Shown here piece by piece: positions 44,596-53,903 of a DNA stretch of 64,000 bases. The position numbers and the translations under genes were made by a program. The notes under the pieces are model-generated. The model saw nothing but the letters and a program-made list of their open reading frames with translations, had not been told where the DNA came from and did no database searches. Numbering within the stretch: the stretch's first letter is position 1; the number at the start of each line of letters is the position of its first letter. The DNA is from Prado023 sp963753075 (GTDB taxonomy: Bacteria; Actinomycetota; Actinomycetes; S36-B12; CAIYMF01): NCBI GenBank assembly GCA_963753075.1, contig CAVWAR010000017.1, forward strand, positions 372,001 through 436,000, read 5' to 3'.

Positions 44596-46658
44596 CCTCC
44601 ACCGCCACCGCCCAGACCAGCCCGAGCACGGCGCCTGGCCGCGGACGGTCCTCGCTGGGGCCGAGAGTCCTGTGGGGCGGTGCGGCCCTCGTGGTGCTGG
44701 CCGGCGTGGCGGTCGCGGCCGGAGTGGCGTGGCGCCCGATCGACGACGGCCTGCCGGATGCAGGGCGGCTGGTCGTGGACGGGCTGCCGGTCCTGCGGCT
44801 CGTGTCGCTGCTGGGTGGGGGCCTGTTCGTGGGCTTCGGCCTGTCCGCAGTCGCGATGGACCCGGGCGCCCGCACCAGCCTGACCCGGTCCGGCCGTGTC
44901 GACCTGGGGGTGGCCTCCGCCTCGGCGCTGGCCATGGCAGCCGCGAGCCTGCTCTTCGCGCTGTTCACCCTCGCTGATGTGCTCGGGATCGGCCTGGCCG
45001 ACCTGACCGCTCCGGGACTGGTGACGACGTACCTGTGGGACGTCGAGGTCAGCCGGGCGCACCTGATCTCAGCCGGCCTGGCGCTCGCTGCCGGGGTGGG
45101 GCTGCTGTTCGTGCGTTCCCTCGGGGTGGCCGCCTGCTGGCTTGCCGTGGGCGTGGTCGCCGTCGGGATCCCCTCGCTGACCGGTCACGCCTCCGGCCTC
45201 GGCAGCCACTCCCTGGCCCTGATCAGCGGCTTCCTGCACGCGATCGCCGCGGCGGCCTGGGGCGGTGGGGTGGTGGCGCTGGCGACCCATGCCGTCCGGC
45301 GCTCACCGGCCATGCGTGAGCGGGTGCGCCGGTTCGGCGTTGTGGCCATCGTCTCGGTGAGCACGCTCGCCCTGACGGGCCTGGCCTCGGCCGCGACCCG
45401 CATGGACTCACTCGCGCAGCTGTTCACGACGACCTACGGCCGGATGGTGCTGTTCAAGATCGTCGCGCTGGTTGTCGCCGGCCTGCTGGGTGTGATGGTG
45501 CGGCGCGCCTGGCGGGGGTCGGGCTCCGGGATCGGCCCGGGCAGGATGCTCGCCGAGGTGGTGGCGCTGGGTTCAGCGCTCGGGCTCGCCGTCGTGCTGG
45601 CCCGTTCGGCCTTCCCCAGGGAGGCGATCAACCTGCCCACGCTGGGTGAGGACCTCATCGGCTACCTCTACCCACCGCCGCCCACCTTCGCCAACGTGGC
45701 GTTCGGCTGGCACCCGGACTGGGTGTGGTTGACGGCATCCCTGCTGGCAATGGCCCTCTACCTGACCGGCTACCTGCTGCTGCGCCGGCGGGGGGACGCC
45801 TGGCCTGTGGCCCGGCTGATCGCCTGGGTGCTCGGCTGGCTGGTGGTCATCTGGTCGACGTGCTCCGGGGTCGCCTGGTACGCCCCAGTGTCGTTCGCGC
45901 TGCACATGGTCTCGCACATGACACTGGCGATGATGGCCCCCGTGCTGCTGGTGCTGGGTGGGCCGATCACTCTGGCCCTGCGCGTGATTCCCGCGGCCGC
46001 CAATGGCCAGCGCGGCCCGCGCGAGTGGATCACCTGGGCGCTGCACTCGCCGGTCACCCGCTTCGTGACCAACCCGGTCTACGTGCTGTTCATCTACACC
46101 GTGGGCCTGTACGGGCTCTACTACACCAACCTCTACGCGTCGATGATGAGCTCACATCTGGGGCACTTCGCGATGCAGGTGCACTTCCTCGCCGCGGGGT
46201 ACCTCTTCTACTGGGTGGTCATCGGGGTGGACGCCGGTCCGCGCCAGCTCAGCCACCCGGCGAAGCTCATCCTGCTGATGGCCTCACTGGTGATCCACTC
46301 GTTCTTCGCGGTGCCGATGATGATGACCGAATCACCCATGGTCGCCGGCTGGTACGAGTTGGTGCAGGCACCGTGGCTGGTCGATGCGGCGGCGGACACC
46401 CGGATCGCAGGCGCGATCGCGTGGGGCTTCGGGGAGATCCCGACGCTCATCGTGGCGATCGTCCTGGGCTTCCAGTGGGCAACGTCCGACGAGCGGCAGG
46501 CACGTCGCGATGACCGGCGCGCCGACCTCGACGGGGACGCCGACCTGCGGGCATACAACGCGCGGCTGGCTCGGATGAACGCCGCGGACCTCGCGGGCGG
46601 GCCGCATCAGGGTCCCGCGGACGCAGACTCAGCATCGGACGTCGACCGGCCCGACTGA
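44592..46658 (+). CDS. CopD-CtaG fusion: copper import and cytochrome oxidase assembly membrane protein
   Basis: 688 residues with about 14-15 membrane helices. The N half is a CopD-type domain (helices with LISGFLHAIAAAAWGGGVVAL and TYGRMVLFKIVALVV). The C half is a caa3-type CtaG domain (FALHMVSHMTLAMMAPVLLVLGGPITL, YTNLYASMMSSHLGHFAMQVHFLAAGYLFYW-like spacing, with many His and Met for copper). Such fusions are common in actinobacteria, usually beside a CopC gene as here. It probably delivers copper to the aa3 oxidase. The C-terminal 60 residues are charged and cytosolic. Confidence 0.9.
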   Translation: MTSTATAQTSPSTAPGRGRSSLGPRVLWGGAALVVLAGVAVAAGVAWRPIDDGLPDAGRLVVDGLPVLRLVSLLGGGLFVGFGLSAVAMDPGARTSLTRSGRVDLGVASASALAMAAASLLFALFTLADVLGIGLADLTAPGLVTTYLWDVEVSRAHLISAGLALAAGVGLLFVRSLGVAACWLAVGVVAVGIPSLTGHASGLGSHSLALISGFLHAIAAAAWGGGVVALATHAVRRSPAMRERVRRFGVVAIVSVSTLALTGLASAATRMDSLAQLFTTTYGRMVLFKIVALVVAGLLGVMVRRAWRGSGSGIGPGRMLAEVVALGSALGLAVVLARSAFPREAINLPTLGEDLIGYLYPPPPTFANVAFGWHPDWVWLTASLLAMALYLTGYLLLRRRGDAWPVARLIAWVLGWLVVIWSTCSGVAWYAPVSFALHMVSHMTLAMMAPVLLVLGGPITLALRVIPAAANGQRGPREWITWALHSPVTRFVTNPVYVLFIYTVGLYGLYYTNLYASMMSSHLGHFAMQVHFLAAGYLFYWVVIGVDAGPRQLSHPAKLILLMASLVIHSFFAVPMMMTESPMVAGWYELVQAPWLVDAAADTRIAGAIAWGFGEIPTLIVAIVLGFQWATSDERQARRDDRRADLDGDADLRAYNARLARMNAADLAGGPHQGPADADSASDVDRPD

Positions 46659-46701
46659 CTTGGATCGCCCGGGGTTCCCCTGGGGCCCCGACAGCCTGAG
46701 G

Positions 46702-46758
46702 GGTCCCGAACAGTCCTGGATTGCGGTCCGCCGAGGTCCCGATCAGTCCTGGGTCGCG
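46702..46758. repeat. 24-base imperfect direct repeat over a gene tail
   Basis: Bases 46702-46725 and 46735-46758 match at 21 of 24 positions (GGTCCCGA-A/T-CAGTCCTGG core). The second copy includes the last codons of the minus-strand membrane protein gene, so the first looks like a copy of its 3' end. Confidence 0.7.
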
Positions 46759-48035
46759 CCGTCCTGACCGGAGGCCCCCGGTGCGGGGGACGCGGAGGTG
46801 ACCGGGTCGTGGTCGGCCTGGGCCACCAGGGCGCCCGCACGGGGCTGCTCGTAGCCGCGCCCCGCGCCCTCGATGATCTCCACGACCAGGAGGGCGAGGG
46901 CAGTGGCCACAGCCGTCCAGAGCACGATCGACGGGCTGAGCCGGTCGGCCAGCAGCAGGAAGCCGAGGGCAAGCACCAGCACGATCCCGCGCAGGGTGGG
47001 GACGAGCATCGGGTGGTCGGACGTGAAGCGCCCGATCGGTCCGTCGGCCAGCGGGCTGCCCCACCGGTGTGCCAGATCCGCGAACCAGTCCCGCACCCGC
47101 CGGCCGGACTTCGTTGCCCCGGCCAACCAGCCGGCAAGCATCAGGGTGAGCCCAAGACTGATCATCACGAGAACCGAATTGATGAGGAAGCGGAGCAGCG
47201 TCGTGCTGACCGACTCCACCAACGCCGAGTAGCCAGTCGGGGCTGCGTCGACGATCTGGGCCTCGCCCAGGTTGACGCCGCTGAACAGGAGCACGCCGCC
47301 AAGGGAGAGCCCGAGGCCGGTCCACAGCATGCCGCGCGACTTCGGGCGCCAGAGCAGGATGCCGGCCAGGAACATCAGCAGGACCACGGCCCAGAGCCAC
47401 GTGGCCACTGGGATGAAGATCGCCAGGGCGTCGGAGACCAGCTGCAGGTTGGGGGCGTCGGCAAGGACGATATCGCGCCCCGGGATGTCCAACTCGGCGG
47501 CGAAGGTCAGCCCGCGGTCGGCCAGCTGCGCCTGGATCTGCTCCAGGGCGTTGCTGGTGTTCAGCACGACCTGCCCGTCCTGCAACATCAGGGCGGCATC
47601 CGTCGTGTCCCGTTCGAGGAGCTTGACGAACTCCTCATGCAGAACCGTCGTCAGGGCCGTCCACCCCTGCCCGAACTGGTCGGACTGCACGTAGGAGTCC
47701 ACGCCCGACGCGATGGCGTTGTTGACGCCCGAGGCGATCGCTGCGGCGATCACCGAGTCCGCGGAGGTCGAGGAGCGCAGGTCGGCAAGAGGACCGCTGA
47801 GGTCGCCCAGGAGCTTCTCGGCCCGGGCCTCGGCGTCCACTGCGCCGACGATCGCGTCGGTAACCTCGGTGGACACGGTCTGCTGGACCAGGGGGTCATC
47901 GACGAGCGGGGCCAGGGTCTCGGTGAACGCGTCGGTCTCAGTGAGGGTCTGCTGCGCCCAGAGCCCGCCCACCGCGAAGGGCGCGAGCAGGCTGGCGACG
48001 ACGATGAGCAGTGCGGCAATGATGCGACGGGCCAT
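46743..48035 (-). CDS. Hypothetical multi-pass membrane protein
   Basis: 430 residues. An N-terminal helix (IIAALLIVVASLLAPFAVGGLW) is followed by an outside domain of about 180 residues rich in Asp, Ala and Thr (TLTETDAFTETLAPLVDDPLVQ-like), then about five helices (WLWAVVLLMFLAGILLW, FLINSVLVMISLGLTLMLAGW, LRGIVLVLALGFLLLAD). The plan resembles an actinobacterial family with a TETDAF/LVDDPLVQ start, whose function is unknown. ATG 48035 is seven bases after a TACTGT box, so leaderless. It lies head-on to copD-ctaG, and the repeat at 46702 touches its end. Confidence 0.75.
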   Translation of the reverse strand: MARRIIAALLIVVASLLAPFAVGGLWAQQTLTETDAFTETLAPLVDDPLVQQTVSTEVTDAIVGAVDAEARAEKLLGDLSGPLADLRSSTSADSVIAAAIASGVNNAIASGVDSYVQSDQFGQGWTALTTVLHEEFVKLLERDTTDAALMLQDGQVVLNTSNALEQIQAQLADRGLTFAAELDIPGRDIVLADAPNLQLVSDALAIFIPVATWLWAVVLLMFLAGILLWRPKSRGMLWTGLGLSLGGVLLFSGVNLGEAQIVDAAPTGYSALVESVSTTLLRFLINSVLVMISLGLTLMLAGWLAGATKSGRRVRDWFADLAHRWGSPLADGPIGRFTSDHPMLVPTLRGIVLVLALGFLLLADRLSPSIVLWTAVATALALLVVEIIEGAGRGYEQPRAGALVAQADHDPVTSASPAPGASGQDGATQD

Positions 48036-48042
48036 GTGCCCC

Positions 48043-48048
48043 ACAGTA
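48043..48048 (-). promoter_or_regulatory. -10 box TACTGT of the membrane protein gene (leaderless)
   Basis: On the minus strand TACTGT ends seven bases before ATG 48035. Confidence 0.55.
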
Positions 48049-48057
48049 GTCCTGCGA

Positions 48058-48882
48058 TCAGTGCATCTCGGAGGCCACGCGGCCGCTGGCCCACCGATAG
48101 CCGACGGTGTAGCCGAGTGAGTCGTAGACAGCGCGGGCCGCTCGGTTCGCCGCGTGCATCCCGAGGGTGACCGCGGGGGAGCCCTCCGCCAACAGGTCAC
48201 GGGTCAGCCGGGCGCACAGGTCGCGTGACAGGCCCAGCCCGCGCCAGTCCGGATGCGTCGCCACGGACCCCAGGTGCGGGATCCCGGACCGCATCGAGGT
48301 GACCACGGCGATGGCCACGATCTGGTCTGCCGCGTCCCGGTCGGTCCGGTCCGGACCCCCCAGCGAGCTTGCCTCGATGGCCCACCACCCCCGGATGCGG
48401 GGGTCGCCGGGGCGGGTCATGGCGTCCGGGGAGGACTCCGCGAGCATGGCGGGGATCCGCCGGTCGGCGTTGTCCAGGGAGACCACGTGATCCTCTCCAG
48501 GTCGGCGCGGCGGGGGAGTGGCCGTGAACCACCAGTCCCACTCCCAGTGCTCCACCGGGCGGAACGACGAGGGCAGGCGCGGGAACGCCCGCCGCTCCAC
48601 GGTGATGCCCTCGGGGGGTCCGCCGGAGGCCACCAGGGCGGCGGCACACCGCGCCACGGCGGCTGGATCGGCGCCCATCCCGATGATCCAGGGTCGGTTC
48701 CAGGTTGCGTGCAGGGAGCGCCAGGCCACCGCGCCGGGCTCGTCGTGCACCGCGGAGACCGCGTCGAGGCGGGCGCCGAGGTCCAAGTAGGCCGAGGCGG
48801 CTGGATCACAACCAGCCAGCACGCTGCGGATCCGGTCTGCCAATGCAGGGTCGGCGTGGGCTGCAGTCACGGTGCCTATCAT
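48058..48882 (-). CDS. GNAT family N-acetyltransferase
   Basis: 274 residues. The acetyl-CoA binding core is at the C-terminus: VATHPDWRGLGLSRDLCARL (motif A, Q/RxxGxG/A variant) then MHAANRAARAVYDSLGY. The N-terminal 150 residues are unlike known families and probably form a second, degenerate GNAT fold. Substrate unknown. ATG 48882 lies on the rarA -10 box, so the two divergent genes cannot both be freely transcribed at once. No -10 of its own was recognised. Confidence 0.8.
   Translation of the reverse strand: MIGTVTAAHADPALADRIRSVLAGCDPAASAYLDLGARLDAVSAVHDEPGAVAWRSLHATWNRPWIIGMGADPAAVARCAAALVASGGPPEGITVERRAFPRLPSSFRPVEHWEWDWWFTATPPPRRPGEDHVVSLDNADRRIPAMLAESSPDAMTRPGDPRIRGWWAIEASSLGGPDRTDRDAADQIVAIAVVTSMRSGIPHLGSVATHPDWRGLGLSRDLCARLTRDLLAEGSPAVTLGMHAANRAARAVYDSLGYTVGYRWASGRVASEMH
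48877..48882 (+). promoter_or_regulatory. -10 box TATCAT of rarA (leaderless), overlapping the GNAT start
   Basis: TATCAT ends six bases before GTG 48889. On the other strand the same bases include the GNAT ATG, so polymerase at one gene covers the start of the other. Confidence 0.55.
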
Positions 48883-48888
48883 GGCGTT

Positions 48889-50325
48889 GTGGCCGGACCC
48901 TCGCGCACGACCCCTGATGGTCCCTCGTTGTTCGACGCGCCCGACCTGCTCGATCGCTCCGTTGATGTCGCCGCGCCGCTGGCAGTGCGGATGCGCCCCC
49001 GGGCCCTGTCCGAGCTCGTCGGCCAGGGCGACCTCGTGTCGCCCGGGTCGCCGCTGCGCCGACTCATCGACGGGTCGGGCGCGAGCTCGGTGATCCTCTG
49101 GGGCCCCCCGGGCACCGGCAAGACCACCATCGCCGCCCTCGTGAGCCGGGCCGGCGGGCGGCGCTTCGTGGAGCTCAGCGCAGTGACAGCCGGGGTCAAG
49201 GATGTCCGCTCAGCGATCGACGCCGCGCGGATGTCCGGCGTACCAACTGTGCTGTTCATCGACGAGGTGCATCGGTTCACCCGCACCCAGCAGGACGCCC
49301 TGTTGCCGGGGGTGGAGAACGGCTGGGTGACCCTGGTTGCGGCCACCACGGAGAACCCCAGCTTCTCTGTCGTATCCCCGCTGCTGTCGCGCTCGCTGCT
49401 GCTCACCCTCGGCTCGTTGACCGACGAGCAGGTCGGCGTGCTGCTCGACCGCGCGGTCCTCGACGCGCGTGGCCTGGCCGGGCGGGTGCAGCTCTCAGAC
49501 AGCGCCCGCGCGGACCTGATCCGCTACGCCGGCGGCGACGCTCGACGGGCCCTGACGTATCTCGAGGCGGCCGCCGAGAGCGTGGCCACCTCACTGAGCG
49601 CACCCGCCGCTGACGACACCGACTCGACCGGGGACGACGCGCGGGCCCCGGAGGTCACCGCCGACCACGTCGGGGTGGCAGTCCAGCGAGCACTGGTCCG
49701 CTACGACCGCACCGGCGACCAGCACTACGACGTCATCTCGGCTTTCATCAAGAGCGTGCGTGGCAGTGATGTGGATGCCGCCCTGCACTACCTGGCACGG
49801 ATGGTCGAGGCGGGGGAGGACCCACGGTTCATCGCCCGACGCCTGGTGATCCTGGCCAGCGAGGACATCGGCCTTGCCGATCCCACTGCACTCGGGGTGG
49901 CCACGGCTGCGATGACCTCGGCCGCGCAGATCGGGCTGCCCGAGGCGCGGCTGCCACTGGCGCAGGCCACCATCCACCTGGCCCTGGCCCCCAAGTCGAA
50001 CGCCGTGATCCGGGCCATCGACGCGGCCCAGGCCGACGTGCGCGCCGGGCGGGTCGGCCAGGTGCCCGCACATCTTCGCGATGGGCACTACCCGAACGCC
50101 GCCGCTCTCGGCGTCGTCGGCTATCGCTACCCGCACGACGACCCCTCTGGGGTCCTCGCCCAGCAGTACGCACCTGACGAGGTCCGCGGCCGGCGCTACT
50201 ACGACCCGGTCGGCCACGGGACGGAGGCACGCCTGCGGGAGGTCCTGCGCCGCCTACGGGCAGCCGTGACCGGCCGCGAGCCCGGCGGCCAGCCCGGCGG
50301 CGGGGACGCTGGGGACCCCGGCTGA
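48889..50325 (+). CDS. rarA: Replication-associated recombination protein A (RarA/MgsA AAA+ ATPase)
   Basis: Clamp-loader-like ATPase acting at stalled forks; 478 residues. LAVRMRPRALSELVGQGDLV, Walker A LWGPPGTGKTTIAALV, Walker B VLFIDEVHRFTRTQQDALL, sensor I LVAATTENPSFSV with the arginine finger SPLLSRSLL, and the C-terminal tetramer domain with KSVRGSDVDAALHYLARMVEAGEDP-like spacing. GTG 48889 agrees with the -10 box. It lies upstream of alaS as in Streptomyces; rpsD, often between, is absent. Confidence 0.94.
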   Translation: MAGPSRTTPDGPSLFDAPDLLDRSVDVAAPLAVRMRPRALSELVGQGDLVSPGSPLRRLIDGSGASSVILWGPPGTGKTTIAALVSRAGGRRFVELSAVTAGVKDVRSAIDAARMSGVPTVLFIDEVHRFTRTQQDALLPGVENGWVTLVAATTENPSFSVVSPLLSRSLLLTLGSLTDEQVGVLLDRAVLDARGLAGRVQLSDSARADLIRYAGGDARRALTYLEAAAESVATSLSAPAADDTDSTGDDARAPEVTADHVGVAVQRALVRYDRTGDQHYDVISAFIKSVRGSDVDAALHYLARMVEAGEDPRFIARRLVILASEDIGLADPTALGVATAAMTSAAQIGLPEARLPLAQATIHLALAPKSNAVIRAIDAAQADVRAGRVGQVPAHLRDGHYPNAAALGVVGYRYPHDDPSGVLAQQYAPDEVRGRRYYDPVGHGTEARLREVLRRLRAAVTGREPGGQPGGGDAGDPG

Positions 50326-50372
50326 GGCACCCCCGGGCCACCCGCCAATTCGTACCCGCTCGGGGGCGCGGC

Positions 50373-50378
50373 TAGGGT
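50373..50378 (+). promoter_or_regulatory. -10 box TAGGGT (leaderless) of the small gene before alaS
   Basis: TAGGGT ends seven bases before ATG 50386. Confidence 0.55.
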
Positions 50379-50385
50379 TCCCCCC

Positions 50386-50769
50386 ATGAGTAGGACGTTC
50401 TGGGTGCTGGTGGGCGCTGTGGGTGGAGTGGTCGCGTACCGAAAGGGCACGCAGACGGCCACCCGCGCCAAGGAACTCGGGCCGCTGGGCTCCGCGCAGG
50501 TGGCCGTCAGTGCCACCGGACGCCTGGCAAGCAGGACGGCCAACGGGCTCGGGCGGCTTCAGGAAGTGAAGGCGCGTCGTGAGGGCAAGCTCCTGACCGG
50601 GACCGCTGAGCAGATCGCTGCCGAGCCGGTCCCATTGGAGTGGTTACCCGTGGACCACTCGGGGACACCACCCAGCTCCCGAGGGCCCGGCCCAGCAACC
50701 CCAACGCCCAGCTCGGGCTCCGGATCCGGCCCCTCCCCACGTCGCGATACCGGGGACGTCCCGCGATGA
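50386..50769 (+). CDS. Small hypothetical protein preceding alaS (DUF6167-like)
   Basis: 127 residues. The N-terminus has a short hydrophobic stretch (FWVLVGAVGGVVAY) then a basic region with Ala/Gly, and the last 40 residues are Pro/Gly/Ser low complexity. A similar small gene sits just before alaS in Streptomyces and relatives. Function unknown. Its stop overlaps the alaS ATG, so it may serve in coupling alaS translation. Confidence 0.7.
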   Translation: MSRTFWVLVGAVGGVVAYRKGTQTATRAKELGPLGSAQVAVSATGRLASRTANGLGRLQEVKARREGKLLTGTAEQIAAEPVPLEWLPVDHSGTPPSSRGPGPATPTPSSGSGSGPSPRRDTGDVPR

Positions 50770-53450
50770 CCATGACGCACATGGACTCTGCGGAGATCCG
50801 CCGCAGGTTCCTCGACTTCTTCGCCACGCGCGGGCACACGGTCGTGCCGAGCGGCAGCCTGCTCCTCGACGACCCGACACTGCTGTTCGTCAACGCCGGC
50901 ATGGTGCCGTTCAAGCCGTACTTCCTGGGTCTGGCGCCAGCGCCGTACCTGCGGGCAACCAGCGTGCAGAAGTGCGTTCGGACCCTGGACATCGAGGAGG
51001 TCGGCAAGACGACGCGGCACGCGTCGTTCTTCCAGATGGCCGGCAACTTCTCCTTCGGCGACTACTTCAAGGCCGGGGCCATCCCGCTGGCCTGGGAGCT
51101 GCTCACCGGCTCCCTGGCCAGCGGCGGCTACGGGTTCCCCGAGGACAAGCTCTGGGTCACGGTGCTCGGCGATGACCAGGAGGCGATCGACATCTGGCAT
51201 CGCGAGGCTGGCGTGCCGCTGGAGCGCATCCAGCGCCGCGGCCTTGCTGACAACTACTGGCACATGGGGGTCCCGGGCCCAGGCGGACCATGCTCGGAGA
51301 TCTACTTCGACCGCGGCCCCGAGCACGGGCGGCCAGGCGGGCCGGAGGCCGACGAGGACCGGTACCTGGAGATCTGGAACCTCGTGTTCATGCAGTCCGA
51401 GCTCGCCGAGGTGCGCGCCAAGGAGGACTTCGACATCCGGGGCGACCTGCCCACCCGGAACATCGACACCGGGATGGGCCTGGAGCGGATGGCTGCGCTG
51501 CTGCAGGGCGTGGACAACATCTACGAGATCGACACGACCATGCACATCCTCGAACGGGCGATGGAGCTCACCGGAGCCCGTTACGGGGCCGGGCACAAGA
51601 CCGATGTCGACCTGCGTGTGGTCGCCGATCACACCCGGACCTGTGCCTTCCTGATCGGCGACGGCGTCCTGCCCGGCAACGAGGGGCGTGGGTACGTGCT
51701 GCGCAGGATCATGCGCCGGGTCGTGCAGAAGATGCGCCTGCTCGGCGCCCAGGACCCTTCGATGGCCCACCTCGTCAGTGCCGCGATCGAAGCCATGGGT
51801 CCCCAGTACCCGGAGCTGGTGGCCGACTCGGGGCGGATCACCTCAGTCTCGGTCGGCGAGGAGGCCTCCTTCCTCGAGACGTTGGGTCGGGGCACCACCC
51901 TGCTGGACACCGCCGTGGCGAAGATCAGGTCCACCGGTGGCAGCACTTTGCCCGGCACGGAGGCGTTCGCGCTGCATGACACCTTCGGGTTCCCGATCGA
52001 GATCACCCTCGAGATCGCCGCCGACCAGGGCGTCGCCGTCGACGAGGACGGCTTCCGCCGGCTGATGTCCGAGCAGAAGGAGCGGGCCAAGGCTGATGCC
52101 CGGGTCCGCAAGGCCGGGCTGACGCCGGCCACGGTGTACCGGGAGGTGATGGACGCCTCCGGGATCACCGACTTCACCGGGTACACCGAGGTGACCAGCG
52201 AGAGCACGCTGCGCGGGCTGCTCGTCGACGGCCAGTCGGTGGCTGCGGCTGGCCCGGGCACCCATGTCGAGGCCGTCCTGGACCGCACGGCGTTCTATGC
52301 CGAGGGCGGTGGCCAGATCGGCGACCAGGGCCGGATCGAACTGGCCGGTGGCACGGTCCTCGAGGTGTTCGATGTCCAGCAGCCGGTCCCCGGCCTGTTC
52401 GTGCACCGGGCCAGCGTCGTGGACGGCATGGCCGAGGTCGGCACCGCAGCGATCGGGCAGGTTGACATCCCGCGCCGGCTGGCGATCTCGCGCGCCCACA
52501 CAGCCACGCACATGATCCACAAGGCCTTCCGGGAGATCCTCGGCGACACCGCCACCCAGATGGGTTCGGAGAACTCCCCGGGCCGCTTGCGCTTCGACTT
52601 CCCGAACCCGGCCGCCGTGCCGGCCTCGGTGATGAACGACGTCGAGGATCGGGTCAACACGCTCCTGCTGGACGACCTCGAGGTCACGGCCCAGTACATG
52701 AGCCAGGAGCAGGCCCGCGAGATCGGCGCGATGGCACTGTTCGGCGAGAAGTACGGCGACAGCGTCCGGGTCGTCTCCGTGGGCGACTGGGCGCGCGAGC
52801 TGTGTGGCGGAACCCACACGAACCGCTCTGGCGAGCTTGGGGTCGTGAAGTTCCTCTCCGAGGCGTCCATCGGTTCGGGAGTCCGCCGGGTCGAGGCGCT
52901 GGTCGGTGTCGATGCCTACCGGCACCTGGCCCGGGAGCACATCCTGCTGAACAACCTCTCGCAGATGGTCAAGGCCCGGCCAGAGGAGCTCACCGACCGG
53001 ATCGGCAGTCTCCTGGAGAGGCTCAAGGAGGCCGACTCGACGATCGCCAAGTTCCGCAAGGCGGCAGTACTGGCCAACATCGAGGGGACCATCGGGACCA
53101 GGTACGACATCGGCGATGCCCGGGTCTGGACCTACGAGATGCCGCCCGGATCGAGTGCCGCTGACCTGCGCGAGGCCACCAAGGCCGCCATGCAGCTCGT
53201 GGCGAAGGACGTCGCGGTCGTGCTCGTGGGGGCGGCTGTCGACGCCGGCAAGGTCTCGCTGCTTGTGCACGTCAACGACGTCGGGCAGAAGTCCGGACTG
53301 AGCGCCCGCGAGATCCTGGCTTCCGCGCTGCCGTCCGTGGACGGCCGGGGTGGCGGCAAGGACGACAGCGCCCAGGGTGGGGGTTCGAAGCCTGACGGGG
53401 TCCAGGACGGCCTGCTCGCTGCCCGCCAGTTCGTCGCAGCCCGCGCCTAG
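50766..53450 (+). CDS. alaS: Alanine-tRNA ligase
   Basis: 894 residues. Catalytic class II core with FFATRGHTVVPSGSLLLDDPTLLF-like motif 1, TRHASFFQMAGNFSFGDYFK and motif 3 GMGLERMAALLQG. The editing domain has the zinc/editing ligands in SRAHTATHMIHKAF and ELCGGTHTNRSGELG. A C-terminal coiled coil and DHHA1 region end in GRGGGKDDSAQGGG. ATG 50766 overlaps the previous stop; ATG 50772 is possible. It is followed in operon by ruvX, mltG, aroE. Confidence 0.96.
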   Translation: MTMTHMDSAEIRRRFLDFFATRGHTVVPSGSLLLDDPTLLFVNAGMVPFKPYFLGLAPAPYLRATSVQKCVRTLDIEEVGKTTRHASFFQMAGNFSFGDYFKAGAIPLAWELLTGSLASGGYGFPEDKLWVTVLGDDQEAIDIWHREAGVPLERIQRRGLADNYWHMGVPGPGGPCSEIYFDRGPEHGRPGGPEADEDRYLEIWNLVFMQSELAEVRAKEDFDIRGDLPTRNIDTGMGLERMAALLQGVDNIYEIDTTMHILERAMELTGARYGAGHKTDVDLRVVADHTRTCAFLIGDGVLPGNEGRGYVLRRIMRRVVQKMRLLGAQDPSMAHLVSAAIEAMGPQYPELVADSGRITSVSVGEEASFLETLGRGTTLLDTAVAKIRSTGGSTLPGTEAFALHDTFGFPIEITLEIAADQGVAVDEDGFRRLMSEQKERAKADARVRKAGLTPATVYREVMDASGITDFTGYTEVTSESTLRGLLVDGQSVAAAGPGTHVEAVLDRTAFYAEGGGQIGDQGRIELAGGTVLEVFDVQQPVPGLFVHRASVVDGMAEVGTAAIGQVDIPRRLAISRAHTATHMIHKAFREILGDTATQMGSENSPGRLRFDFPNPAAVPASVMNDVEDRVNTLLLDDLEVTAQYMSQEQAREIGAMALFGEKYGDSVRVVSVGDWARELCGGTHTNRSGELGVVKFLSEASIGSGVRRVEALVGVDAYRHLAREHILLNNLSQMVKARPEELTDRIGSLLERLKEADSTIAKFRKAAVLANIEGTIGTRYDIGDARVWTYEMPPGSSAADLREATKAAMQLVAKDVAVVLVGAAVDAGKVSLLVHVNDVGQKSGLSAREILASALPSVDGRGGGKDDSAQGGGSKPDGVQDGLLAARQFVAARA

Positions 53451-53902
53451 TGCGCCCGGGAATCCGCGTCGGCATCGACGTCGGCTCGGTGCGGATCGGG
53501 GTGGCCCGGACGGATCCATCTGCTGTGCTGGCTGTTCCCGTGGAGACGGTGCCTCGGGGCGACGGGGATCTCGGACGGATCGCGGCGATCGTGGCCGAGC
53601 ACGAGGCCGTGGAGGTCGTCGTCGGACTGCCCCTGTCGATGTCGGGTCGGCCCGGCCCGGCCGCCGCGGCGGCGCGCGAGTTCGCCCGAACCCTGGTTCC
53701 GGTGCTGGCGCCAGTGCCCGTGCGACTCGTGGACGAGCGGCTGACCACGGTGTCAGCCACGAGGGACCTGCGCGCCGCCGGCCGCACGTCGCGAAACAGC
53801 CGCGCCGTGGTCGATCAGGCCGCGGCCGTGGCCATTGTCCAATACGCTGTGGATCTTGAGCGCGCGTCCGGTGACGCGCCCGGAATCCTCGTTCAGGAGT
53901 GA
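53450..53902 (+). CDS. ruvX: Holliday junction resolvase-like protein RuvX/YqgF
   Basis: 150 residues, RNase H fold. The acidic site is in RVGIDVGSVRIGVARTD, with VEVVVGLPLSMSG and VRLVDERLTTVSA, and Asp in RAVVDQAAAVAIVQ. The family acts on pre-16S rRNA maturation in several bacteria and was first described as a resolvase. GTG 53450 overlaps the alaS stop by one base. Co-transcribed with alaS and mltG. Confidence 0.93.
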   Translation: MRPGIRVGIDVGSVRIGVARTDPSAVLAVPVETVPRGDGDLGRIAAIVAEHEAVEVVVGLPLSMSGRPGPAAAAAREFARTLVPVLAPVPVRLVDERLTTVSATRDLRAAGRTSRNSRAVVDQAAAVAIVQYAVDLERASGDAPGILVQE

Positions 53903-53903
53903 G

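Noticed and set aside
53450..53902. RuvX as a second member of the SOS-controlled resolvase set
   Set aside because: No LexA box precedes it; it overlaps alaS and is better seen as the housekeeping YqgF rRNA-processing family.
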